From an uncultured Clostridia bacterium (GTDB lineage: Bacteria > Bacillota > Clostridia > Christensenellales > Borkfalkiaceae): a DNA stretch of 33,350 nt. The notes below the pieces were generated by a model, which searched no databases, was not told where the DNA came from, and was given only the letters and a program-made list of their open reading frames with translations. The DNA lies in NCBI GenBank assembly GCA_947625695.1, contig CANQPO010000019.1, positions 1 to 33,350 of the forward strand. Reading direction: 5' to 3'. The translations under genes and the position numbers were made by a program. Shown here piece by piece: positions 5,468 to 14,660 of this stretch; position 1 is the first letter of the stretch; each line of letters opens with the position of its first letter.

Positions 5468-8400
5468 ATGAAGTCCAAAAGGAATCTTCTTCTCGGAATG
5501 TCCGCATTGATACTCTCCGGCACAATGGTCGTTTCGGCGGTGCTGCCCTCGTTGCAACAGCCCGAAAACGAAGTGGTTGCCAGCGGAGCCGAGAAAGGGA
5601 CGGTGACGGAGTTCACCGGCAAGGTCGATTTCGATATTTCCCAATATTTCGACAGTTCCGTCGTGGAGAAACTTCCCGAGACGGTGATCGCAGACCAGGA
5701 GATCTCGGTCATTCTGAGCCTCGACGAGAAGACCGTCCTCGACAAATATAATGCGCTTGACGATCCCGATATGACAGTCGGGGAATTTGCCGCGTCCCGC
5801 GAGGGCAAGGCGGTTTCCGCGTCCATCGAAAAGAAGAGCAACGAGCTTTTGAGAAAGCTGGGAAACGCAGGCGTAAAATACGAGGTCGGCGACCGCTACG
5901 ACACCCTCCTCGGCGGCGTGGAAGTCACCATCAAGGCGAGCGCCTTCAGCACCCTTTGCAATGCCGTAAAGGGCAAGGCCGCCGTCATGGTCGGCGAAGT
6001 GTACGCGCCCTGCGAGACGCAGGTCGTGGAGAACACCGTCAACGTAGTCGAGTCCACGGGTATTTTCGACAGCTCCGATTCCGATTACGACGGCACGGGC
6101 ACGGTCATCGCCGTGCTCGATACGGGGCTCGATTATACGCACTCGGCATTCTCCATGGATAAATTCGACGCCGACCCCGAAAAAGACGTCATCACCATGG
6201 GTTCTTTGCGCACGGTGGTGGGGCAGCTCGAAGCCGCCAAGACGACCCCCGGGCTCACTCCTTCCAACGTCTTTATCAGCCGCAAGGTTCCCTATGCCTA
6301 CGACTACGCAGACAAGGACGACGACGTTGCGCCCATCAACAGCGACCACGGCACCCACGTCGCGGGCGTGATGGTGGGGAATGACGACGTGATCCGCGGC
6401 GTCGCGCCCAACGCGCAACTCGCCGTCATGAAGACCTTCTCCGAAAAGCAGGACGGCGCGAAGACCTCGTGGATCGTCGCTGCGCTCGAGGACTGCGTCA
6501 CGCTCGGCGTGGACGTCATCAACATGTCCCTCGGTTCGGCCGCGGGCTTCTCGAGAGAGACGGATGACGACATCCGCTATGCGGTGTACGACAGGATCAA
6601 GGAGCAGGGGATCAGCCTTGTCGCCGCCGGTTCCAACAACTACAACGCGACCTTCGGTTCGGAGAAGAACGGTAACCTCGGGCTCACGAGAAACCCCGAC
6701 TCCGCGACCGTCGGCGCTCCCTCCACCTACGACGCGGCGCTCTCCGTCGCCTCCATCAGCGGCGTAAAGACGCCCTATCTCAAGCTCGGCGAGACGATCA
6801 TCTACTTCACCGAGGCTTCGGACAGCGCGGCAAAGCCCAAGGACTTCGTCGAAGATATCTTAAGCTACGGCGTGCAGCAGGGGACGGTCCCCGCGGGCGT
6901 CGATAGCTATGAGTTCGAGTACGTCGTTATCGACGGTATCGGCAGCGCGCAGAACTTCGTCGATTATGAGGACGAATTCGGCAACCCCAACGGCGAACTC
7001 AACGGAAAGATCGCCCTCATCAAGCGCGGCCAGACCAACTTCGAAGAAAAGGCAAGTTTGGCGCGCGATCACGGCGCGGTCGGCTGCATCATCTACAACA
7101 ACGTCTCGGGTAACATCTCGATGAACGTCGGGCACCTCGGCAACTACCCCGTCTGCTCCCTTTCGCAGGACGACGGCGAGCTCCTTCTCGACACGCCCGC
7201 GGGCGACAGAAAGATCGTCATCAGCCGCAGCCAGAAGGCGGGTCCCTTCATGTCCGACTTCTCCTCGTGGGGCCCCGCGCCCGACCTCAGCATCAAGCCC
7301 GAGATCACGGCGCACGGCGGCGATATCTATTCCGCCATCCCCGGGCAGAGCTACGACAGAATGTCGGGCACTTCGATGGCGTCCCCCAACCAGGCGGGCG
7401 TCACGGCGCTCGTCCGCCAATACGTGAAGGAGACCTTCCCCACCTACGATCCCGTGCAGGTCACCGCGACCGTCAACCAGATCATGATGTCCACCACGGA
7501 TATCGCGTACAATACGAACGGGCTTCCCTTCTCCGTCAGAAAACAGGGGTCGGGACTTGCCAACCTCACCAAAGCCACGAAGTCTCCCGCCTATTTGCAG
7601 ACGTTTGACAGAAAGACGAACGAGATCATGGATAAAGCCAAGATCGAACTCGGGGACGATCCCGAAAAGAACGGCATTTATACCATGAAGTTCAACATCG
7701 TGAACTTCGGAAGTTCCGAACTCAAGTTCGACGCGGACGCCATCGTCATGACGGAGGGCGTGAGCAACGAGCTTACCTACAAGGGCGACACCACCGTGAG
7801 TGAAAAGGGGTATCTCCTTGAAGGCGCGGGCGTGCAGGTCGCCGACACCCAAAACTGCACCCATGCGGACAATACCGTCACGGTCGGCGCAAGGCAGACG
7901 GGCACCGTCACCCTCGTCGTCACCCTCACTTCCGAGAACAAGAGCTACCTCGACGCTTCCTTTGAAAACGGCATGTATGTAGAGGGCTACGTCACGCTGA
8001 AGGCACAAAGCGGCACCTCTTACGATCTGAACGCGCCCTTCCTTGCCTTCTACGGCTCGTGGGCAGATCCGCCTCTCTTTGACCTCGACTATTTCGCAAC
8101 CAATGCGGATGAGCTCGACGACACCAAGGAGACTCTCGAAAAGACCCTCCCCGACGCCTATGCGACCCGTCCCATCGGCACCCTCTACGACGACTATATC
8201 TCCTACCTCGGTTCCTATCCTTTCTTGCAGGACCCCGCGTCCACGAGCAAGGTTTCTGCGGACAGAGACCACATCGCGCTCACCAACCAGACGGGCGAAG
8301 ACGGCGGCATCAACGCCATCGGCAGCGTGCAGGTAGGACTTCTGCGCGGCGCGAAGAGAATGGTCGCGACCGTCACCGACACCACGACGGGGGAGGTGAT

Positions 8401-11400
8401 CTTCCAAAAGGAAGAAGCTGACATCTCCAAGTCCTATAACTACGGCGGCGCGATCTACGGCATGAGCTACGACGTCGATTTCAGCGCGGCGGAGTATGAC
8501 CTCAAGAATAACACCGAATACCTGTTCACATTGACGGGCTACATCGACTACGGCGACGGCAGCGTTGCCAACAACACCTTCGAGTTCCCCTTCTATGCGG
8601 ACTTCACCGCTCCCATTGTCACAGGCGTGGAGTACACCTATGAATACGACAAGGATACCGAAACGAACAAACTGTTCGCCAACATCAGCGTGTACGACAA
8701 CCACTACGTGCGCGGCATGGTCCCCGGCTATATCGCTTACAGCGAACCCGGTTCGGAGGCGCAGTACACCCTGTACGGCTTCGGACGCTACGTCATGCCC
8801 GTGAGCGGCGAACGCAACTCCACGAGCGTCGTGCAGGTGGAACTCACCGATTACCTCCAGCAGATCAAGAGCTCTTCCTATAATAATAAGAGCTTTATGG
8901 TTCAGCTTTACGACTGCGCGCAGAACATCTCCACCTACGAGCTCACCATTCCCGACAACATCGGGGAGATCAAGTTCAACGAAGAGGAGATCCGCCTCTC
9001 GCCCAACGAGCTGTATAACCTCAACCCCGTCATCACTCCTTCGCAGGATAAGGCGTGGGCGGAGAGCATCAACTACACCGTTGCCGATCCCACGATCGCG
9101 CGCGTTGTCAACGGCAAGCTCATCGGCTTGCAATCGGGCACTACGACCCTCACCGCAACGAGCAACCGCAACAGCAACGCCACCGTGACGGTGCCCGTGC
9201 GCGTCCTTGCCGACGGGAAAGAGGGCTTCAAGAACTTCGACCGTCCCATTGCGGAGAACTTCCGTCTCACGGGATATGAAGTCAAGAAAGTGTACTACTT
9301 TATCTCGAGCGACGATCGCGACCTCGGCGCGGATGAAGCGGGGCAGGACGTCGTGTTCTCGGGCTCTACCTATTCGCTCAAGATGCTTCCCTCCGAGTCG
9401 GTGAAGATCAACTACGACTTGAGAGGGTACTTCGACGACAGCAACTACAAGGTGGAATTCACGAGCAGTAACCCCACCGTTGCGGAGGTGACTGCGGATG
9501 GCACGATCACGGCAAAGAACGTGGACAACAGCGGCAACGCGCTCAATACCGAGCGCACGACGACCGTCTCCGTCCGTCTGCTCATGCTCGATCCCGCCAC
9601 GGGCGAGTTCAAAGCGACGACCACGACCCGTACTATTTATATTACTGTAAAGGCACCCTATGAGACAAACGGTCCCTACCTTCTCGGCTATAAGGGGCTG
9701 GGCGGAAAGGTCACGATCCCCGAGGATCTTGGCATTACCGACATTCAGGCGTTTGCATTCTCCAACTACGACCTTGTTCCCAAGGACCTTTCCGCGGGCG
9801 ATGAGATCAACGACGAGGACCCCTACTACAGCAAGCAGTGGTTCATCGGCGATAACACCATCACCGAGGTGGTGATCCCCGAAGGCGTCAAGACAATCGG
9901 CATGTATGCGTTCGCAAATTTGACGGCGCTCCGCTCGATCACGCTGCCCTCCACCCTCACAAAGATACAGGCGGGCGCGTTCCTCGGGTGCACCTCCCTT
10001 GCGCAGGTCAGCTTCAGCAAGGAGAACAATCTGCAATTCATCAATCTGCGCGCCTTTGAGGGATGCACGAAACTTGCAAGTTTCGAATTCAATTCCATCG
10101 TTGCCATCGGCGACAGCGCGTTCCAGGATACCTACCTCATCAACGTGCGCCTTCCCGCCACCACCCAATCCATCGGCGCGGGTGCGTTTGCAGGGGCGTC
10201 AAATCTGAAGAGCGTCTCGATTGCGGCGAGCAAAGTAAAGGTCGGCGCGGGTGCGTTCAACGGCTGCGCGATCCAGAGCATGGAACTCAACGCCTCCGTT
10301 CTTCCCGCCGAACTCTTCGAGGACTGCGGCAGTCTTGCCACTTTAAAGATCGGCGCGGACGTCGAGGTCATCGGCGAATATGCGCTCAGAGGCACGAGGA
10401 TCAATAAACTCGAATTAAACCCCGAAAACAAGAGCTTCGACGTGGGAGGAAACGGTCAGTATCTCCTTGAAAAGGGCACGCAGAAGATCGCGCTTGCCGT
10501 TCCCACAATGATAAATCTTACCGATAGCAATATCACCGAGATCGGCGTGGGCGCATTCTCGTCCGCGGAGGGGCTCACCTCGGTCACCCTCTCCAAAGTG
10601 GACACGATAGGGGACTATGCGTTCGCAGGGTGCAATTCTCTCCTCCATGCAACGTTCGGAAAACTCAAGAGCGTGGGCGATTACGCCTTCTACCGCACCG
10701 GCATCACCGTGTTGCCTCAATTCGAAAACGGGGTCACGATCGGCGAGCGCGCCTTCTCGTTTGTCAACGTCACGAACATTTCGATCCCTCAGGACGCGCA
10801 GCTCGGCGACTATGCCTTTGCGCAGGATTTCAACGTAACGACGGTCAATGTAGAGGACGGCGTCACGGTCGGCGCGGGTGCGTTCTTCGCGAACCCCGAG
10901 ATGAAAACGGTCACAATCGGCGATAATGTTGTGATCGGCGAAGGTGCCTTCTCCGCGGTCGATACGGTCACGGGGTACGAAGTAATGCTCGCTTCGGGGC
11001 AATACGCCATGTATAACAACAGCAATCTGCCCACCTATATCGACCCCTATGTGTCTGCGCTCAGCTCGCTTACGATCGGCGAAAACGCTACGATCGGCGA
11101 CTACGCTTTCCAGGGCGCGGGCGCGGGAACTTACAGCTATAACCGCGCGACCATCGGTGCGCAGCTCACGACGGTGAACCTCGGCGCGGGCGCGACCATC
11201 GGCGCTTACGCCTTCAGCGGCTGCCATTACCTCAAGGATATCGATCTTTCCAAAGTCAAGTCCATCGGCGCCTACGCCTTCTACGGCGAACAGCCCGAAT
11301 ATCTCAACTTCGCCGACGTCGGCTTTGCGGTCGTGCGCGTGAACCCTTACGGTTCGTCCATCGAGAAAGCGGATCTCTCGGGGCTCGAGGCGGAGGACGG

Positions 11401-13009
11401 CGCTCCTCTCGGCGCGGGGGCGTTCGCTTACAATGAAAAACTTGCAGACGTCACCCTTTCCGAAACGGTCGCCGTCATCCAAAGCGAGGCCTTCCTCGGC
11501 TGCACTGCGTTGAAAGAGATCGATCTTTCGAACGTGAGCACGGTCGGTGCGGGCGCGTTTGCGAACACCGCGCTCAAGAATGTGACTCTTTTTGAGGAAG
11601 GCGCGGCAATCGGCGAAGGAGCCTTCTACGAGGCGGCGGAATTGGCAACGGTCGGCAATCTCGACAAGGCGATGTACATCGGAAGCAGCGCCTTCGAGGG
11701 CACCGCGCTTACAGAGGCGGACGTCTCGGATGCGGTCATTCTCGGCAGCTTTGCCTTTGCGGATTCCGCGGTGAAGAAAGTCACCCTCGGCGCGTCTCTT
11801 GCGGAGATCGGCGAAAATCCCTTCTCGGGATGCCCGATCGGCAACTTCACCGATGCGAGCGGAGCGACCACCTTCGACGTGAGCGAAAGTGTGAAAGTCA
11901 TCGACGGTGTGCTCTACGGCTCCTGCCCCAACGGGCTCGTGCTCACCACCTACCCGAAGGGAAAGACGGAAAAGAGCTTCAAGATTGCAGACAACGTCGT
12001 GCGCGTCGGCGCAGAGGCGTTCCGCGGAGCGGATGTGTTCGCAGTGGAACTCACCCGCCGCGTTGCGGCAATCGGCGACAAGGCGTTCTACGAATGCAAT
12101 AAGCTCGTCGCCGTGTCCTTCTCGAGCATCGAGGCTCCCATCCTCGAAGAGCAATACGATTCCGTCTTTGCAGACGGGCTCGACGAGAACGGCATTCCGC
12201 TCTATCTCTCCCACAACCTCGCCTATTTTGTGAACAGCAACAATGCCCAATTCGGGCTCAAGGTCGTGGACTTCCAGATGTGGAACGCCGATCCCACAAG
12301 CGTGCTGTTCGGCGCGAACTTTGTGGCGGAGATCGGCACCAAAGAGGGGAGAGCCGTGCATGAAGCAAAGACCCTCCTCATGGTCCGTCCCATCAACGGC
12401 ACGGGATATGACAACTTCATCTACAACCAATATTTCGATCTGACGTTGGACGGTCCCACCGCAACGAGCGACGAAGCGCAACGGGTTATCGACCTCATCG
12501 CCGCACTTCCCAACCCCGTTTCTCTCGCAGATGAGGAGATGGTGGTATATATCAGAAGTCTCTACGACGCACTCAATCCCGACCAGCAGGCTTGCGTGTA
12601 CAACGCCAACCTCAACGTGCTCATCTCGGCTGAAACGAGAATTGCCTTCCTGCACGCGCAGGAGACCCCTCCCGTAGATCCGAACGATGAGGAACCGGCT
12701 TCCCTCCTTTGGCTGTATATTGTAATCGGCGTCGTCGGCGCCGCAGCGATCGCAGCGGTTGTCGCAGTGCTCGTGCTGAGAGGCAAGAAGGGCCCCAAGA
12801 ACGGGGAAGAAGTTCCTGCGGAAGGGACTCCTTCGGAAGAGGAAACTCCTGCAGAAGAAACTCCTGTTGAAGAGGAAGCTCCCGTAGAAAAGGCTTCTGC
12901 TGAGGAAGAGGCTTCCACGGAAGAAGAAGCTCCCGCGGAAGAGCCCGCGGAGGAGAGCGAGGAAACCGAGGGTACGGAAAAGACCGAACAAAAACCGGAC
13001 GAAGAATAA
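5468..13009 (+). CDS. Giant cell-surface subtilisin-like serine protease with LRR repeats
   Basis: A 2513-aa secreted protease of family S8. It has an N-terminal signal peptide, a probable propeptide (about 75-185), and a catalytic domain with Asp218 (VLDTGLD), His294 (DHGTHVAG) and Ser636 (GTSMASP). A protease-associated (PA) insert lies at about 430-595. Next come a likely Fn3-like region (about 708-870), two bacterial Ig-like (Big_2) domains (about 1172-1249 and 1294-1396), and a long array of BspA-type leucine-rich repeats (about 1397-2260, many IGAGAF-like units). A short helical module follows, then one transmembrane helix (about 2411-2440) and a ~70-residue Glu/Pro/Ala-rich tail. The layout recalls lactocepin-type proteases that cut proteins for peptide uptake. 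There is no LPXTG motif; the C-terminal helix is the anchor, leaving the acidic tail inside. The triad is intact, so it should be active. It heads the operon, one base from the next gene. Confidence 0.95.
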   Translation: MKSKRNLLLGMSALILSGTMVVSAVLPSLQQPENEVVASGAEKGTVTEFTGKVDFDISQYFDSSVVEKLPETVIADQEISVILSLDEKTVLDKYNALDDPDMTVGEFAASREGKAVSASIEKKSNELLRKLGNAGVKYEVGDRYDTLLGGVEVTIKASAFSTLCNAVKGKAAVMVGEVYAPCETQVVENTVNVVESTGIFDSSDSDYDGTGTVIAVLDTGLDYTHSAFSMDKFDADPEKDVITMGSLRTVVGQLEAAKTTPGLTPSNVFISRKVPYAYDYADKDDDVAPINSDHGTHVAGVMVGNDDVIRGVAPNAQLAVMKTFSEKQDGAKTSWIVAALEDCVTLGVDVINMSLGSAAGFSRETDDDIRYAVYDRIKEQGISLVAAGSNNYNATFGSEKNGNLGLTRNPDSATVGAPSTYDAALSVASISGVKTPYLKLGETIIYFTEASDSAAKPKDFVEDILSYGVQQGTVPAGVDSYEFEYVVIDGIGSAQNFVDYEDEFGNPNGELNGKIALIKRGQTNFEEKASLARDHGAVGCIIYNNVSGNISMNVGHLGNYPVCSLSQDDGELLLDTPAGDRKIVISRSQKAGPFMSDFSSWGPAPDLSIKPEITAHGGDIYSAIPGQSYDRMSGTSMASPNQAGVTALVRQYVKETFPTYDPVQVTATVNQIMMSTTDIAYNTNGLPFSVRKQGSGLANLTKATKSPAYLQTFDRKTNEIMDKAKIELGDDPEKNGIYTMKFNIVNFGSSELKFDADAIVMTEGVSNELTYKGDTTVSEKGYLLEGAGVQVADTQNCTHADNTVTVGARQTGTVTLVVTLTSENKSYLDASFENGMYVEGYVTLKAQSGTSYDLNAPFLAFYGSWADPPLFDLDYFATNADELDDTKETLEKTLPDAYATRPIGTLYDDYISYLGSYPFLQDPASTSKVSADRDHIALTNQTGEDGGINAIGSVQVGLLRGAKRMVATVTDTTTGEVIFQKEEADISKSYNYGGAIYGMSYDVDFSAAEYDLKNNTEYLFTLTGYIDYGDGSVANNTFEFPFYADFTAPIVTGVEYTYEYDKDTETNKLFANISVYDNHYVRGMVPGYIAYSEPGSEAQYTLYGFGRYVMPVSGERNSTSVVQVELTDYLQQIKSSSYNNKSFMVQLYDCAQNISTYELTIPDNIGEIKFNEEEIRLSPNELYNLNPVITPSQDKAWAESINYTVADPTIARVVNGKLIGLQSGTTTLTATSNRNSNATVTVPVRVLADGKEGFKNFDRPIAENFRLTGYEVKKVYYFISSDDRDLGADEAGQDVVFSGSTYSLKMLPSESVKINYDLRGYFDDSNYKVEFTSSNPTVAEVTADGTITAKNVDNSGNALNTERTTTVSVRLLMLDPATGEFKATTTTRTIYITVKAPYETNGPYLLGYKGLGGKVTIPEDLGITDIQAFAFSNYDLVPKDLSAGDEINDEDPYYSKQWFIGDNTITEVVIPEGVKTIGMYAFANLTALRSITLPSTLTKIQAGAFLGCTSLAQVSFSKENNLQFINLRAFEGCTKLASFEFNSIVAIGDSAFQDTYLINVRLPATTQSIGAGAFAGASNLKSVSIAASKVKVGAGAFNGCAIQSMELNASVLPAELFEDCGSLATLKIGADVEVIGEYALRGTRINKLELNPENKSFDVGGNGQYLLEKGTQKIALAVPTMINLTDSNITEIGVGAFSSAEGLTSVTLSKVDTIGDYAFAGCNSLLHATFGKLKSVGDYAFYRTGITVLPQFENGVTIGERAFSFVNVTNISIPQDAQLGDYAFAQDFNVTTVNVEDGVTVGAGAFFANPEMKTVTIGDNVVIGEGAFSAVDTVTGYEVMLASGQYAMYNNSNLPTYIDPYVSALSSLTIGENATIGDYAFQGAGAGTYSYNRATIGAQLTTVNLGAGATIGAYAFSGCHYLKDIDLSKVKSIGAYAFYGEQPEYLNFADVGFAVVRVNPYGSSIEKADLSGLEAEDGAPLGAGAFAYNEKLADVTLSETVAVIQSEAFLGCTALKEIDLSNVSTVGAGAFANTALKNVTLFEEGAAIGEGAFYEAAELATVGNLDKAMYIGSSAFEGTALTEADVSDAVILGSFAFADSAVKKVTLGASLAEIGENPFSGCPIGNFTDASGATTFDVSESVKVIDGVLYGSCPNGLVLTTYPKGKTEKSFKIADNVVRVGAEAFRGADVFAVELTRRVAAIGDKAFYECNKLVAVSFSSIEAPILEEQYDSVFADGLDENGIPLYLSHNLAYFVNSNNAQFGLKVVDFQMWNADPTSVLFGANFVAEIGTKEGRAVHEAKTLLMVRPINGTGYDNFIYNQYFDLTLDGPTATSDEAQRVIDLIAALPNPVSLADEEMVVYIRSLYDALNPDQQACVYNANLNVLISAETRIAFLHAQETPPVDPNDEEPASLLWLYIVIGVVGAAAIAAVVAVLVLRGKKGPKNGEEVPAEGTPSEEETPAEETPVEEEAPVEKASAEEEASTEEEAPAEEPAEESEETEGTEKTEQKPDEE

Positions 13010-13010
13010 T

Positions 13011-14618
13011 ATGAAAAAGAGGACGAAAATCATTATCGGACTTGCCGCACTGTGCGCGGGGACGCTCATCCTCGGCGCATGCAGTTCGAGCGGCGGACCC
13101 TATGAGAACTACGCCAAGGAGGGGTTCACCTTCTCCGTTTGCTACGACGCGAACGGCGGCAAGACCGCGGGCAAGGACGACACGAAAGTCGTGGATACCT
13201 ATCCGTATGAAAGGGTGAAAGAGGGTGTAAAACTCTACGCCCCCGACGATACGCAGCGCGGCGCAGGCAACGTGTTCAACGTGGAGCGGAGCGGCTACTT
13301 CCTCGCGGGGTGGTATGCGGTGCGCAACCCTCGCGTAGATGAGAGCGGAAATCCGCTCGACGAAGAGGGGAATGTCTGCACCGAGGCGCGCGACCGGCTC
13401 GACGCGGGCGGCAATCCCGTGTATGACGACGACGGCAACGTACAAAAGGCCTACTATTCGGAGTACGGCAAGCCGCAGGGCTATACCTATTCGGAGAAGT
13501 GGGACTTCAATTCCCTGCTCACCCGCGACGATTTCGAGTACGAGAAGGGCGAATATGCCTTCACCCTGTATGCGGCGTGGGTGCCCAACTTCGGCTATGA
13601 GGTCGAGGGAGAGGAGCAGGAATGGACATGCGCGGTCTGCGGCACGGCATACTACGGCGAAAAGCCCGAAAAGTGCACGGCGGCGGTCGGCGAGGCGGAC
13701 GAGACGGGAAAGGTCCCGACCTGCGGGAGTGTCGAATTCAACGACGGAGGGCTTGTGTGGCACGCCATGACGAGCTATCTCTACAACCCCATGCGCGCCG
13801 ACGACACCGCCATTGCCCTTCCCGCATGGGACGACGATACGGGCGTGCTCGAATATGGGAAACTCTCCCGCCCGCTCAACAAGACCTTCCTCTCCGCATA
13901 TGCGACCCCGGAAGATTACGCAAGCGGAACGAACGCCTTAAGCGCATTCGAAAACAAGGGGAGCTGGGACGAAGAGACGGCGACCGCCACAAACAACATC
14001 GCCCGCTTCTATGCAAAGTGGGACGAAGGGCTCTGGTACCGTGTCTCCACCAAAGAGCAGATGACGGCCAACGCGGGCGCGGGAAGGAGCATTGATCTGC
14101 GCGCCGACCTCGTATATGAGGAGACGGACGAATGGCCCACGGCGTTCAGCGGCGGCGACTTTTCGGGCACCTTCCGCGGGAACGGGCACAAGATCTCGGG
14201 CGTGGTGGTGCACCAGACCTCTACCGATGATATGTACTGCGGGCTGTTCGGCCGGATCAGAGCGACGGCGGTATTCGAAAACATCACGTTCGAGAACATC
14301 ACCTTCAGCTTGGAGGCGGCTTCCCGAAAACCGGAATCGACCTTCGGTCTGTTTGCGGGAGAGCTGAATAGCAACGCCGTGATGACGAACGTTACGATCT
14401 CGGGGACATTCTTTATCGGGAACGACATCTATATCCCGAGAGGAAGCTACGATCCCTACACGGGCACGATCGGCGAAGCGCCGCACGTATATGACCTCGG
14501 ACTTCTGTCGGGGAACTTCGCAAATTGCGGCGTCTCGTTTGCAAACATCACCCTCAAAACAGACAAAGTCAACGCTTCCGTCGTGGATACCGCTACGGGT
14601 GAAATCAAAATCGGTTAA
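13011..14618 (+). CDS. Surface lipoprotein with InlB-like and GLUG-like segments
   Basis: A 535-aa lipoprotein: signal peptide with lipobox LGAC and lipidated Cys24. Residues about 38-105 look like a degenerate InlB-type repeat (YDANGG near the start, GYFLAGWY near the end), and two further repeat ends read TLYAAW and FYAKW. At 205-222 there is a rubredoxin-like knuckle (Cys207, Cys210, Cys222, with a possible fourth ligand at Cys238). Residues about 383-435 resemble GLUG-type motifs (FSGTFRGNGHKISG, then GLFG). Such modules suggest binding or adhesion at the cell surface. I do not recognise a named family or an enzyme active site. It starts one base after the protease stop without a strong ribosome binding site of its own, so translational coupling is likely. 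It may present substrate or assist the protease, but this is inference from position. Confidence 0.85.
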   Translation: MKKRTKIIIGLAALCAGTLILGACSSSGGPYENYAKEGFTFSVCYDANGGKTAGKDDTKVVDTYPYERVKEGVKLYAPDDTQRGAGNVFNVERSGYFLAGWYAVRNPRVDESGNPLDEEGNVCTEARDRLDAGGNPVYDDDGNVQKAYYSEYGKPQGYTYSEKWDFNSLLTRDDFEYEKGEYAFTLYAAWVPNFGYEVEGEEQEWTCAVCGTAYYGEKPEKCTAAVGEADETGKVPTCGSVEFNDGGLVWHAMTSYLYNPMRADDTAIALPAWDDDTGVLEYGKLSRPLNKTFLSAYATPEDYASGTNALSAFENKGSWDEETATATNNIARFYAKWDEGLWYRVSTKEQMTANAGAGRSIDLRADLVYEETDEWPTAFSGGDFSGTFRGNGHKISGVVVHQTSTDDMYCGLFGRIRATAVFENITFENITFSLEAASRKPESTFGLFAGELNSNAVMTNVTISGTFFIGNDIYIPRGSYDPYTGTIGEAPHVYDLGLLSGNFANCGVSFANITLKTDKVNASVVDTATGEIKIG

Positions 14619-14660
14619 TATAAATTTTATATAGCGAAATCAAGAAAAGGAGAAAGAAAA

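Noticed and set aside
6860..10168. Long minus-strand open frame (~1100 codons) opposite the protease gene
   Set aside because: It is a by-product of GC-rich codon use in the real gene; its sequence shows no domain, start signal or promoter, while the plus strand has clear protease and repeat domains.
10415..13069. Second long minus-strand open frame opposite the LRR part and acidic tail
   Set aside because: Same mirror effect; the low-complexity Phe/Leu/Arg stretch is simply the reverse complement of the Glu-rich tail codons.
13969..14428. Overlapping frames within the lipoprotein gene as separate genes
   Set aside because: They are out-of-frame shadows; the lipoprotein frame has the signal peptide and continuous domain pattern.
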